DNA of 46,000 nucleotides from Megamonas sp. UBA1799 (GTDB lineage Bacteria; Bacillota; Negativicutes; Selenomonadales; Selenomonadaceae). A program made the position numbers and the translations under genes. How positions within the stretch are numbered: position 1 is the first letter of the stretch; each line of letters starts with the position of its first letter. The notes below the pieces were generated by a model. That model was not told the DNA's origin, ran no database searches, and worked only from the letters and a program-made list of their open reading frames with translations. The stretch is taken from contig DCFR01000009.1 of assembly GCA_002319815.1 (NCBI GenBank), forward strand, positions 1-46,000, read 5' to 3'. Shown here piece after piece: positions 8,368 through 18,000 of this stretch.

Positions 8368-10167
8368 TTACATTTTATATGGTTCAAAATTTTTTACTTC
8401 ATCCGCCGGCAACAAAATCTGTAAGACGGTACCTTCGGCGGTATAGTCGGTTTGGCGGATATCGGCGATCTGGTGCAGCCGCGTGATCAGATTGCCCTGA
8501 GAAAATGGAATGCATACTTGCATTTCCACCTTGTTGCCGCCGACGAATTCTGCGATACCGGCTAAAAGATCATCAAGATGCAGACGCTCGCGGGCCGAGA
8601 TAAAGATCCCTTTATGATCCTGTAATATTTTCTCATAGGCGCTGGTATCCGCTATTTGGTCAGCCTTATTGAAGACGTAAATCACCGGTTTGTTTTCCGC
8701 TTTCAGTTCCGTCAATACCGCGATCACCGACTGGACTTGTTGCTCGTAATTGGCGTTGCTGCAGTCGACAACATGCAGCAGCAGGTCGGCTTCGCATACC
8801 TCTTCCAGCGTCGCGTTGAAGGCAGTGACAAGTGTATGCGGCAGTTTTTGAATAAAACCAACGGTATCGGTCAAAAGGATTTGCTGATGATCGGAAAGGT
8901 TGACCAGCCGGGTGGTCGGGTCCAGCGTTGCAAACAGCTTGTCTTCGGCAAATACATCGGCGCCGGACAAGGCGTTTAACAAAGTTGATTTGCCGGCATT
9001 GGTATAGCCGACCAAGGCGACCAACGGCATACGCATTTCCTTGCGCTGTTGATGATGCAAAGCCCGATGCTTTTTCAGCCGGGAAATTTGCTCTTCAATA
9101 TCGTGAATGCGGGTATAGATGCGGCGACGGTCTACTTCCAGTTTGGTTTCGCCCGGGCCGCGCGTGCCGATGCCGCCGCCTAAGCGGGACAGAACGAGTC
9201 CCTGTCCGCCAATACGGGGTAAATTGTATTGCAGCTGGGCCAGTTCTACTTGCAGCTTGCCCTCGCGCGAGTGTGCCCGCTGGGCAAAAATGTCAAGGAT
9301 CAAAGCGGTGCGATCCAGAATCTTCACGCCCAGCATGCGTTCCAGATTTCGTTGCTGGGACGGTGTGATTTCATCATCAAAAATCAAAAGGTTCGCATCG
9401 TTATTCTGGATGGCCAGCGCAACTTCTTGTACTTTTCCCTTGCCCAGGAAAAGCGCATTATCCGGTTTCTCTTTGCGCTGCGTGAGCTGACCGACTACGA
9501 TGGCACCGGCGGTTTCCGCCAGGCGCGCCAATTCGGCCATGGAATCCTCAATGGCCCAGCTGGTCTTTTTGCTCGTAAATTCAATGCCGGCAAGAATCGC
9601 CCGTTCGTTCTCCTGTTTGGTTTCGCTGGTGAGCTGCCGGCCAAATTGTTTGTTGACTGCTGCGATCAGATAGGTCAGATTGATTTGATGCAGATCTTCT
9701 TCTTTGACCGGGCCAAAAAATTGCAGTGCCGGCGTATGCCCGTCTTCCAACAGCTGCCCAGTAAAAAAGGCCATGCTGGCGATGATTTCCTGCGATTGAT
9801 AGGATATCGCTGCCATCACGTCAAAGTGCATGCGCTGCAAAGAAGAAAGATCGGGTTCGCTGAGCTGGCTTTCTCCGCTGGGATGCGTGTGTATGCACCG
9901 GATACCGGACAGCAGCTGTTTTCCCGCCGCGGCTTTGAATTCCGGCAAATCGACCGTCGCGTTATTCCCTACCGACACTTGCAGGATTTTTCCCTGCCGG
10001 TTGATATATACGGCAATTTCCCGGTCCAACGCTTGCGTTATATTCAATAATTGCGCATTTAATTCATGCGTGGAGATTTGTCCCGGTGGTACATTCTGGT
10101 CATATAACGCTTCCAAGTCGGCAACGATATAGGCTTTGATACTTTTTAAATCACCGTTAATTTCCAC
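8368..10167 (-). CDS. hflX: Long-form GTPase HflX with N-terminal JAMM-motif domain
   Basis: HflX is a ribosome-associated GTPase that splits stalled 70S ribosomes. This 599-residue version is about 170 residues longer than E. coli HflX. The C-terminal part has the HflX signature GGIGTRGPGETKLEVDRRRI and the GTPase motifs GYTNAGKS, DPTTR, DTVGF and NKAD. The N-terminal extension contains HTHPSGESQLSEPD (residues 93-106), an exact H-[ST]-H-x7-S-x2-D JAMM metal-binding pattern as in RadC/MPN domains, with Glu50 a candidate catalytic glutamate. The start is GTG with AGGTGA six bases upstream. Related long HflX proteins probably occur in other Firmicutes, but the activity of the extension is unknown to me. 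Confidence 0.93.
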   Translation of the reverse strand: MEINGDLKSIKAYIVADLEALYDQNVPPGQISTHELNAQLLNITQALDREIAVYINRQGKILQVSVGNNATVDLPEFKAAAGKQLLSGIRCIHTHPSGESQLSEPDLSSLQRMHFDVMAAISYQSQEIIASMAFFTGQLLEDGHTPALQFFGPVKEEDLHQINLTYLIAAVNKQFGRQLTSETKQENERAILAGIEFTSKKTSWAIEDSMAELARLAETAGAIVVGQLTQRKEKPDNALFLGKGKVQEVALAIQNNDANLLIFDDEITPSQQRNLERMLGVKILDRTALILDIFAQRAHSREGKLQVELAQLQYNLPRIGGQGLVLSRLGGGIGTRGPGETKLEVDRRRIYTRIHDIEEQISRLKKHRALHHQQRKEMRMPLVALVGYTNAGKSTLLNALSGADVFAEDKLFATLDPTTRLVNLSDHQQILLTDTVGFIQKLPHTLVTAFNATLEEVCEADLLLHVVDCSNANYEQQVQSVIAVLTELKAENKPVIYVFNKADQIADTSAYEKILQDHKGIFISARERLHLDDLLAGIAEFVGGNKVEMQVCIPFSQGNLITRLHQIADIRQTDYTAEGTVLQILLPADEVKNFEPYKM

Positions 10168-10181
10168 AAACTTTCACCTCG

Positions 10182-11195
10182 TCAGCTACGATTAATAATA
10201 TTATTGATGTGTTTCAGGGTAATGGAAAGGGAACCGTCAGGGTTGTTGTTGAATTCCACATAGTCGGTGTTATCGAAGTAATTAATGGGAATGGTCAGTT
10301 CAATGCCCGTATCGGTTTTTAACTTATGGTGCAGCATCTTTTTTAAGGCAGTTTCCTGATCCACCTGTACCGGTTTGTGTTCGCTGAAGCCCGCATCCTG
10401 TACCTGCTGACTGTATTGCTGCTGCATGGCGGGATTATCCGCGAAGATCTTTTGCCCGGCAAGCACCGGGTCCAGCGCGCTTGATGTTTCCAATTCTTTG
10501 GCCAGTACAGTTTTTATGGTTGTCGCTGTTTCCAGCGGATCGCGGCCAAAATCTTCCGCAACTTTTTTGGCCGCTTTGTTAATGGTCTGCAGCGCTTCTT
10601 TCGGCGACGGAGAAAGCGTGCATTCCAACAGCGCTTCCGGAAAAACGAGAATGGCGCTGCCGTCAATGGTATAGCGTTTGGCGCAGACCATGAGCGACAG
10701 ATCATGAGGATTGATAGAAACAAACTCATCCAGCTTTTGCGTCAGACCGGGCATGATGGCGGTATGGTAGATAATATCGGTCTGTATCCCCTTTTCCGTC
10801 TGCATGACCTGATGGACAAAACCCTGATGATTATTGCATTTTAAGAAAACAATCCTTCTTTGTTCATTTATATGAATATCGCAGATCATGAGATCCGAGG
10901 ACGCAGCGTCTTCCGCATGCATCAGGATTTTTCCCAGAGCCTTGGCAACCATTTGCGAAAATTCGATAAAGGTTGTTTTATCCTGCAAATAGTCCTTCAG
11001 CCACTGCTGACAATCGCTGTCCTCGTAAAAAATACCAGGTTTTGCCTCTTGACTGCTCTCCGAACGTTCAATGTGTTTATTGAGAAAATTGACCGCCGCG
11101 TCGGCGTTTACCAGATCCATTTCGGCATCCGATAAGATGGTCGAGGCGTTGGTGGTATCGATAATATGTAAAATCGCATGTTCAATGGTTATCAT
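10182..11195 (-). CDS. YejK/NdpA-like nucleoid-associated protein (NA37 family, probable)
   Basis: The 337-residue sequence resembles the 37-kDa nucleoid-associated protein family: an N-terminal ITIEHAILHIID segment, a mid region where hydrophobic strands alternate with basic residues, and a C-terminal strand region (TDYVEFNNNPDGSLSITLKHI) that resembles the YejK C-terminus. Such proteins bind DNA and also occur on phages and plasmids; their role is poorly known. The ATG overlaps the upstream stop (ATGA), so it is coupled to the unknown gene, and hflX follows 14 bases on. No signal peptide or membrane segment is seen. The family call rests on recognition of the overall pattern, not on a catalytic motif. 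Confidence 0.6.
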   Translation of the reverse strand: MITIEHAILHIIDTTNASTILSDAEMDLVNADAAVNFLNKHIERSESSQEAKPGIFYEDSDCQQWLKDYLQDKTTFIEFSQMVAKALGKILMHAEDAASSDLMICDIHINEQRRIVFLKCNNHQGFVHQVMQTEKGIQTDIIYHTAIMPGLTQKLDEFVSINPHDLSLMVCAKRYTIDGSAILVFPEALLECTLSPSPKEALQTINKAAKKVAEDFGRDPLETATTIKTVLAKELETSSALDPVLAGQKIFADNPAMQQQYSQQVQDAGFSEHKPVQVDQETALKKMLHHKLKTDTGIELTIPINYFDNTDYVEFNNNPDGSLSITLKHINNIINRS

Positions 11196-11881
11196 TTTCG
11201 GGCCTCTTTTGCTCGTTGGTGAATTTCCTGTAAACGAGGAATTAAATACAGCGTTAGTTTTTTTTGTAATTCAGAAAGTTTTTGCGAGTCGAAGACATAA
11301 TTCATGTCCGGGATGTTATTGATGCGGGCTTCGCCAAAAAATTCATCGCGAAACATATTGTAATAAATAATAAAATTGCTGTCACAGGAAAAATCTTCAT
11401 AATCAAAAACAATATAGGAGCCGTTGGTGATGCGCACCGGCTCTGAAGGGCGGATAAACAAAGTAAAGCCTTCCAACGTTTCCGGCAGCAGGCTTTGGTA
11501 TTTCCATTCGGTAATGTGTTTCGCCAATATGATATGGCTGACAGTTTTTGGATTGAATTCCACCAGATCATGAAGAATATCATCAAACTGGGCCCGCAAT
11601 AAGGTTTCAAAAACATCTAGTTTTGCTGCAATGCATTCAATGCGGCAAAATTCGATCTGGCCAATGCGGATGCGAAGTTTGTATTCTTTCGTTTCTTCAT
11701 GATAATAAACGGTCACACTATGATGAATGGCTTCATTTACATAACTGTAAATATCATATACGTCGTCATAGACGGTTTTATCGAGCCGATATTGAAATCC
11801 GTACCATTCGGCGGGCAATTCTTGCATATACTGCCAGTCCGCAATGGCTGTTTCTACTTTTTCTTTGAATGAATCCTTCAA
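11192..11881 (-). CDS. Unknown soluble protein coupled to the YejK-like gene
   Basis: I do not recognise this 229-residue protein. It is rich in Tyr, Asp and Glu, has no signal peptide or membrane segment, and ends in a basic helix (LQEIHQRAKEARK). The first part has AEWYGFQYRLDKTVYDDVYDIY and then two strand-like stretches around residues 55-75. The only suitable start is TTG at 11881 with AAAAGGAG upstream. Its stop overlaps the ATG of the YejK-like gene, so a functional link with that protein is likely (inference). A nested palindrome lies directly upstream. Confidence 0.7.
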   Translation of the reverse strand: MKDSFKEKVETAIADWQYMQELPAEWYGFQYRLDKTVYDDVYDIYSYVNEAIHHSVTVYYHEETKEYKLRIRIGQIEFCRIECIAAKLDVFETLLRAQFDDILHDLVEFNPKTVSHIILAKHITEWKYQSLLPETLEGFTLFIRPSEPVRITNGSYIVFDYEDFSCDSNFIIYYNMFRDEFFGEARINNIPDMNYVFDSQKLSELQKKLTLYLIPRLQEIHQRAKEARK

Positions 11882-11908
11882 AGAATGACACGCTCCTTTT
11901 AGCCGAAT

Positions 11909-11966
11909 GACTGACTCGCTCTCATACGGCCGCCCTTACAGGCGGAAAGCAAAGAGCGAGTCAGTC
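11909..11966. repeat. 58-nt nested palindrome between pyrE and the next gene
   Basis: GACTGACTCGCTCT (11909-11922) is a perfect 14-bp match to AGAGCGAGTCAGTC (11953-11966). Inside lies a second stem, CCGCC (11930-11934) with GGCGG (11941-11945). No U-tract follows on either strand, so it is not an ordinary intrinsic terminator. It could stabilise or separate transcripts, be a dispersed REP-like element, or be part of a small structured RNA. Confidence 0.75.
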
Positions 11967-12027
11967 CCTGAGTAAGTTCGACTGGATTGCAGGTGACGTT
12001 AAACCGCCGCCTAAACCAAGTCTTTAT

Positions 12028-12606
12028 TTATTTTCCGGTCCGGCCGCGTTTGGTCATGGGGACACCCTGCTGACATAAAGGACAGTCAGCTGGCGCATAG
12101 GTCTCTACATCCAGATGAAGTAAAGCCTTGTACGGAACATCGCCAAACTTGACCGTGCCGCCGCTGCGGTCAACCAGCATGCCGACGGCTACCGGGATGC
12201 CGCCATTTTCCCGGATGACATCAATGACTTCCTGAACTGATCCACCGGTTGTAACAATATCTTCTACAATCAGTACCCGTTCTCCTGCATGCAGGCTAAA
12301 ACCACGGCGAAAAGTCATGCGGCCGTTTTCCCGTTCGGTGAATATGGCCCGCGTTCCCAATGCTTTTCCTGTTTCATGCGCCAATAGAATGCCGCCGGTC
12401 ATCGGTCCGACAACCGTCTCGATATCGCAGTCACGGAACATGTCCGCCAGCGCCTGGCAAAGCTGTTCTGTATATTCCGGATGCTGCAGAACGTTGAACT
12501 TTTCTACATATAAGGGACTATGCAGCCCGGAGGTTAATAGAAAATGTCCCTCCATGATAGCCTGCGTTTTCAGGAAGATTGCTTTCACTTCAGTTTCTGT
12601 CATCAT
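12028..12606 (-). CDS. pyrE: Orotate phosphoribosyltransferase
   Basis: PyrE joins orotate to PRPP to give OMP, the fifth step of UMP synthesis. The 192-residue protein has the PRPP-binding motif VLIVEDIVTTGGS (about 111-123), the VVGPMTGGILLAHETG segment and the flexible-loop region with TERENGRMTFRRGF. The C-terminus ends with a CPLCQQG pair of cysteines, as in the longer bacterial form. The start lies at 12606 or 12603, overlapping the end of pyrF, so the two are coupled. It is the last pyr gene of the operon. Confidence 0.95.
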   Translation of the reverse strand: MMTETEVKAIFLKTQAIMEGHFLLTSGLHSPLYVEKFNVLQHPEYTEQLCQALADMFRDCDIETVVGPMTGGILLAHETGKALGTRAIFTERENGRMTFRRGFSLHAGERVLIVEDIVTTGGSVQEVIDVIRENGGIPVAVGMLVDRSGGTVKFGDVPYKALLHLDVETYAPADCPLCQQGVPMTKRGRTGK

Positions 12607-13322
12607 TGCACCGTCTCCATTTCTTTTATAATGTTTTCCGCTGCCTGCCGCGGCTGGGCAGCCGTGCGGATCGGACGGCCCACAACCAGATGCGTAGCGC
12701 CGTTTCTCAGCGCTGCCGCCGGCTGGGCAATCCGGCTTTGATCATTGACGGCGGCATTGCCCGGTCGGATGCCGGGCGTGACAATCAAAAAATCATTGCC
12801 GCAGGTTTGACGAATAGATCGGGCTTCCTGCGGCGAAGCGACGACGCCGTCCAGACCGGCTTTTTGAGCCAGAACCGCCAACCGCAAGACTTGTTCCTGT
12901 ATCGAATCGGCATGTCCCATCTGCTGCCACTCCGTTTGATTCAGACTGGTCAGGATGGTGACGGCAATCAATTTCGGCGGTTGTAGGTTCAGACGGGCCG
13001 CTTCTTCATGCAGTCGGTCAGCGGCTGCTTTCATCATCGTGTAGCCGCCGGAGGCATGAACGTTCAGCATGCTTATCCCCCCCAGCCGCAGCAAAGAACA
13101 AAGTCCTTCGGCGACCGTGTTCGGAATATCATGCAGCTTCAGATCAAGAAAGATGTCTTTGCCTTGTTCCTTCAGATACAGGATGACTTGAGGGCCGACG
13201 CTGTAAAAAAGTTCCATGCCTACTTTATAATAATTTACGGTGGTTCCCAGCGTTTCTACCAGATTTTTCACTTCATCCATGGTATGAACATCCAGCGCCG
13301 TAATCAATCTTTTTTCTGTCAT
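12603..13322 (-). CDS. pyrF: Orotidine 5'-phosphate decarboxylase
   Basis: PyrF decarboxylates OMP to UMP, the last step of the pathway. The start chosen is ATG at 13322 (MTEKRLITALDV, 239 residues) because GGGGGA lies just upstream; the frame opens at 13334 with an ATG that overlaps this ribosome binding site. The catalytic DLKLHDIPNT motif lies near residue 60, and the phosphate-binding VTPGIRP and VVGRPI segments are present near the C-terminus. It is placed between pyrD and pyrE with minimal spacing. Confidence 0.95.
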   Translation of the reverse strand: MTEKRLITALDVHTMDEVKNLVETLGTTVNYYKVGMELFYSVGPQVILYLKEQGKDIFLDLKLHDIPNTVAEGLCSLLRLGGISMLNVHASGGYTMMKAAADRLHEEAARLNLQPPKLIAVTILTSLNQTEWQQMGHADSIQEQVLRLAVLAQKAGLDGVVASPQEARSIRQTCGNDFLIVTPGIRPGNAAVNDQSRIAQPAAALRNGATHLVVGRPIRTAAQPRQAAENIIKEMETVQ

Positions 13323-13341
13323 ACTGTCCCCCATCGTGTTT

Positions 13342-14259
13342 TTATAACTTCATTTTTCCTATGAGTTCTTCTATATTGTTCAAATGATGCAGCTGCAGAT
13401 AATCGGCAATGCCGTCGATGATTTTCATGGTTATTGCCGGATCGACAAAATTCGCCGTGCCAATCGAAACAGCGGAAGCGCCGGCCAGGAAAAATTCAAT
13501 TGCATCGTCGGCATTCATGATGCCGCCCATGCCAATAATCGGAATATGAACGGCCTGCGCCGTTTGCCATACCAGACGGAGGGCAACCGGTTTTACTGCC
13601 GGGCCGGAGAGACCGCCGGTCACGTTGCCGAGTACCGGCCGCCAGGTGTGAATGTCAATGGCCATGCCGAGCAGCGTATTGATCAAAGAAATCGCATCGG
13701 CTCCTGCCTCTTCAACGGCGCGCGCCATTAAGGCGATGTCGGTTACGTTGGGGGAGAGTTTCAAAATGACCGGGAGGCTGGTATGTTTTTTGGCTGCGGT
13801 GACAACGGCCGCTGCCGCCTTCGGATCGGTACCGAAAATAATGCCGCCGTCTTTAACATTCGGACAGGAGACATTCAATTCAATGCCGGCTACGCCGGGA
13901 ACATCGAGTTTTTCGGCTAAGATACCATATTCTTCAACGGTGCTGCCCGAGATATTGACAATAATATTGCTGCCATATTTTTGAATACGCGGCAGAATAT
14001 CGTTCAGGAAAAAGTCGACGCCAGGATTTTCCAGCCCAATGCAGTTCAGCATGCCGGCTGGTGTTTCGGTCATGCGCACGCCATCGTTGCCGCGGCGCGG
14101 CTGCAGGGTCGTCCCCTTGACGACGACAGCACCCAGACGATGCAGATCGACGAAGTCAGTAAATTCTTCGCCAAAGCCGAAAGTGCCGGAAGCGGTCCAT
14201 ACCGGACTTTGCATTTTTATACCGGCTAACTCTGTACGCAGTAATGCAGACTGTTCCAT
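13342..14259 (-). CDS. pyrD: Dihydroorotate dehydrogenase, class 1B catalytic subunit
   Basis: This subunit oxidises dihydroorotate to orotate with FMN and passes electrons through PyrK to NAD. The start chosen is ATG at 14259, five bases after AGGAGGTG, giving 305 residues; an upstream in-frame ATG at 14280 lacks a site. The catalytic base is the cysteine in ELNVSCPNV (about residue 131), as in class 1 enzymes, and the FMN phosphate-binding glycine segments IIGMGGI and VSIGTANF follow. Its start overlaps the pyrK stop by one base, consistent with formation of the PyrDK complex. Confidence 0.95.
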   Translation of the reverse strand: MEQSALLRTELAGIKMQSPVWTASGTFGFGEEFTDFVDLHRLGAVVVKGTTLQPRRGNDGVRMTETPAGMLNCIGLENPGVDFFLNDILPRIQKYGSNIIVNISGSTVEEYGILAEKLDVPGVAGIELNVSCPNVKDGGIIFGTDPKAAAAVVTAAKKHTSLPVILKLSPNVTDIALMARAVEEAGADAISLINTLLGMAIDIHTWRPVLGNVTGGLSGPAVKPVALRLVWQTAQAVHIPIIGMGGIMNADDAIEFFLAGASAVSIGTANFVDPAITMKIIDGIADYLQLHHLNNIEELIGKMKL

Positions 14260-15026
14260 TATAGCACCTCCTGCGCCCAAAAAACCGGTCCGTCTTTACA
14301 AACTTTTACCCGGCGTCCGTCGTTGGTATCACAGGAACAGGACAGGCAGGCGCCCAACCCGCAGGCCATGCGTTTTTCCAGGGAAACCTGACAAGGAATG
14401 CTGGCTGCGGCGGCAATTTTGGCAACGCCCCGCATCATGATCTCCGGTCCGCAGACAATGATCTGGTCATACTTTTCCTGCTGCAGCAGCATGGGTAAAA
14501 GATCAATTGTGAAGCCCTTGGTACCGAGAGAACCGTCGTCGGTAGTGATGAAAATCTTCCGTGCATAAGGCTGGAACAGCTCCGGCCAGAACATTTCCTG
14601 ACGGCAGCGGCCGCCCATCAGAATATCGGCTTGCCCAGCCAAGCGATGGGCGACAAATAACAAGGGAGCAATTCCCAATCCGCCGCCGATCAGCAGCGGA
14701 TTTTTCGCCGTCATTGCAAAGCCATGGCCCAGCGGCCCCAGACAATTGATTTTTTCCTGTGGCTGCAGGGAAGTCATGGCAGCCGTTCCTTTGCCAATGC
14801 GGCGGTAGATAAAAGTCACCGTACCCGCTGCTGCATCGAGATCGGCAATACTTAAAGGCCGACGCAGCAAAAGCATTTCGCGGTTGATCTGCAGCTGAAC
14901 GAACATGCCGGGCTGCGCGCAAGACGCAATCTCAGGACAGGCAACGGACAATTGATAAATATCGCTGCCTAATGGCTTGTTTTCTAATATTATGGCATCA
15001 ATGGAAATTTTAGGCAAGTGTATCAC
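14259..15026 (-). CDS. pyrK: Dihydroorotate dehydrogenase electron transfer subunit
   Basis: PyrK carries FAD and a 2Fe-2S cluster and links PyrD to NAD. The 255-residue ORF has the FAD-binding RRPLSIAD segment, the NAD-site GGGLGIAPL, and the iron-sulphur cysteines in CGLGACLSCSC with the distal VCKDGPVF. The start is uncertain: GTG at 15026 overlaps the end of carB by 17 bases, and TTG at 15017 is also possible. Its position directly before pyrD fits the heterotetramer. Confidence 0.94.
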   Translation of the reverse strand: MIHLPKISIDAIILENKPLGSDIYQLSVACPEIASCAQPGMFVQLQINREMLLLRRPLSIADLDAAAGTVTFIYRRIGKGTAAMTSLQPQEKINCLGPLGHGFAMTAKNPLLIGGGLGIAPLLFVAHRLAGQADILMGGRCRQEMFWPELFQPYARKIFITTDDGSLGTKGFTIDLLPMLLQQEKYDQIIVCGPEIMMRGVAKIAAAASIPCQVSLEKRMACGLGACLSCSCDTNDGRRVKVCKDGPVFWAQEVL

Positions 15027-18000
15027 CGCCGCCTACATAATCCTGTAAGGCCAGAGAATAAATCAGCCGACGTTCGCGCATGAAGGACAGTACCCGAAGA
15101 ACTTCCCAAGCTGTATCGAGCGAGGTCAGACAAGCAATGCCGTGTTCTACCGTGGCCCGGCGGATTTTAAATCCATCCTTTGCCGAATGTTTCCCCTGTG
15201 TCAGCGTATTGATGACCATATTAATCTGGCCGGTTTTGATCATTTGAATGATATCGGAGCTGCGTTCATGCACTTTGCCGACAATATCCGCCTCGATGCC
15301 CAGGGAGTGAATCGCTTTGGCAGTTCCCTCCGTCGCGACCAACTGGAAGCCGAGCTCGGAAAATGCCTTGGCCAATTGTTTCATTTCCGCTTTGTCTTTA
15401 TCGGCAACCGTGAATAAAATGCGGCCGTGTATCGGTATATTCATGCCGGCGCCGATAATGGCTTTGTATAAGGCGCGGGCATAGTGATAGTCAATGCCCA
15501 TGACTTCGCCCGTTGATTTCATTTCCGGCCCGAGGGAAATATCGACATCCTGCATTTTTGCAAATGAGAAGACTGGAGCTTTTACTGCCACATAAGGACG
15601 CGGCGGAATCAGACCGGATTTGAAACCCAGCGTCTTCAAATGATCACCCATAGCAATCCGGGTCGCGACGTTAACCATTTTTATATCGGTGATCTTGCTT
15701 AAAAACGGCACGGTCCGGCTGGAACGCGGATTGACTTCAATGACATATACTTCATCGTTGACCACGACATACTGAACGTTCATCAGCCCCTTGACGTGCA
15801 GACTGATGGCCAGACGCTTCGTATAGTCGATGATGGTGTAAATCACTTTTGATGATAACGTCTGCGGAGGATAGACCGCGATGCTGTCGCCCGAGTGAAC
15901 ACCGGCTCTTTCCACGTGTTCCATGATGCCGGGAATCACTACGTCAATACCGTCCGAAATGGCGTCGACCTCGACCTCGGTTCCTTCCATATAACGGTCT
16001 ACGAGAACCGGATGATCCGGCGTTACCTTAACTGCCCGGCTCATATAATCTTTCAGTTCATCCTCATTATAAACGATTTCCATGGCCCGGCCGCCCAGCA
16101 CGTAAGAAGGGCGTACCATGACCGGATAGCCGATTTCGGCAGCGCCCTGGAAAGCTTCTTCCAGATTCGTTACGCTGATTCCTTTTGGTCTGGGGATCTG
16201 GGTTTGCGTTAATACTTCATCAAACCGCTCGCGGTCCTCCGCCCGGTCAATATCATCCACCGAGGTGCCAAAGACTTTTACGCCGGCTTTTTGCAGCGAT
16301 GCGGCCAGATTAATGGCAGTTTGTCCGCCAAACTGGACAATGACGCCCTCCGGCTGTTCTTTATCAATGATATTGAGAACATCCTCCGTAGTCAGCGGTT
16401 CAAAGTATAACCGGTCGGAGATATCAAAATCGGTGCTGACGGTTTCCGGATTGTTGTTGATGATGATGGCTTCAATGTTCATTTCCCGCAGCGCCCAGAC
16501 CGAATGCACGGAGCAATAATCAAACTCAACGCCCTGGCCGATGCGGATCGGGCCGGAACCCAAAACGATCACTTTGCGATTTTTTGAGGTGCGGACTTCA
16601 TCTTCCTGCGCATGAAATGTTGAATAATAATACGGCGTCGCAGCTTCAAATTCAGCGGCGCAGGTATCTACCATTTTATAGCAAGGGAGAATGTTCATCG
16701 TTTTGCGCAGCGTGCGGATCTCATCCATGTGCTTTTGCGTGATTTCGGCAATCGACTGATCGGCCAGACCAACATTTTTAGCGGCCAGCATCAGTTTCGG
16801 CGTGATTTTTTCACTGCCCAGACGCTGCTCCATATCGGTGATGTTTTTAATCTTTTCAATAAACCATTCATCGATTTTAGTAATCGCATGAATCTCATCA
16901 ACGGAGGCAATATTGCGGCGCAAGGCTTCGGCAATTACGAACAGGCGCTGGTCATTGATGCGGGCAAGATTTTTTTTCACCCGCTCGTCATCCCAGCTGT
17001 CCATGATTTCCATGTGCAGGCGGTTGACGCCGATTTCCAGGGACCGAACGGCTTTTAATAAAGCGCCTTCAAAATTGCGGTCTATGGACATGACTTCGCC
17101 GGTTGCCTTCATTTGGGTTCCCAGCGTATGATCGGCATAAACAAATTTATCAAACGGCCAGCGCGGGAATTTTACTACGCAGTAATCCAGCGCCGGTTCA
17201 AAACAGGCTTTCGTTTTTTTCGTAACGGCATTGGTGATCTCATCCAGATTGTAGCCAATGGCAATTTTAGCCGATACCTTGGCGATCGGATAGCCGGTTG
17301 CCTTGGAAGCTAAAGCAGAGGAACGGCTGACGCGCGGATTGACTTCGATGACATAGTAGTTGTTCGTGTCCGGGTCTAAGGCGTACTGCGCGTTGCAGCC
17401 GCCTTCGATGCCCAGCTCGCGGATAATCCGCAGGCTGGCGCTGCGGAGCATCTGGTATTCATGATCCGTCATGGTCTGCGACGGCGCTACGACGATGCTG
17501 TCGCCGGTATGTACGCCCACGGGATCAAGGTTTTCCATGTTGCAGACGGTAATGCAGTTGTCATTGCCATCCCGCATGACTTCGTATTCGATTTCTTTCC
17601 AGCCGGCAACGCTGCGTTCAATGAGCACCTGGCCGATCATGCTGTATTTAAGACCTCGGATGACGATTTCAATGAGTTCTTCTTCATTGTCAGCGATGCC
17701 GCCGCCGGTGCCGCCCATCGTATAGGCCGGACGGACAATGATCGGGTAGCCGATGGAATTGGCAAAATCAACGGCCGAAGGTACATCTTCGACAATGTCA
17801 CTCTCGGGAATTGGTTCGCCTAATTTCTGCATGGTTTCTTTAAAAAGCTCGCGATCTTCAGCTTTTTTGATAGCCTGCAGGGATGTTCCCAGCAGTTCTA
17901 CGGAGTATTTCTCTAAAATATGTTTTTCCGACAGCTGTACGGCCAGATTGAGCCCGGCTTGTCCGCCTAAGGTTGCCAATAAGCCGTCCGGCCGTTCCTT

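Noticed and set aside
9229..10050. Long plus-strand ORF (273 codons) opposite hflX
   Set aside because: It is antisense to a clear GTPase, lacks a ribosome binding site and a recognisable domain, and its composition follows the codon pattern of the opposite strand.
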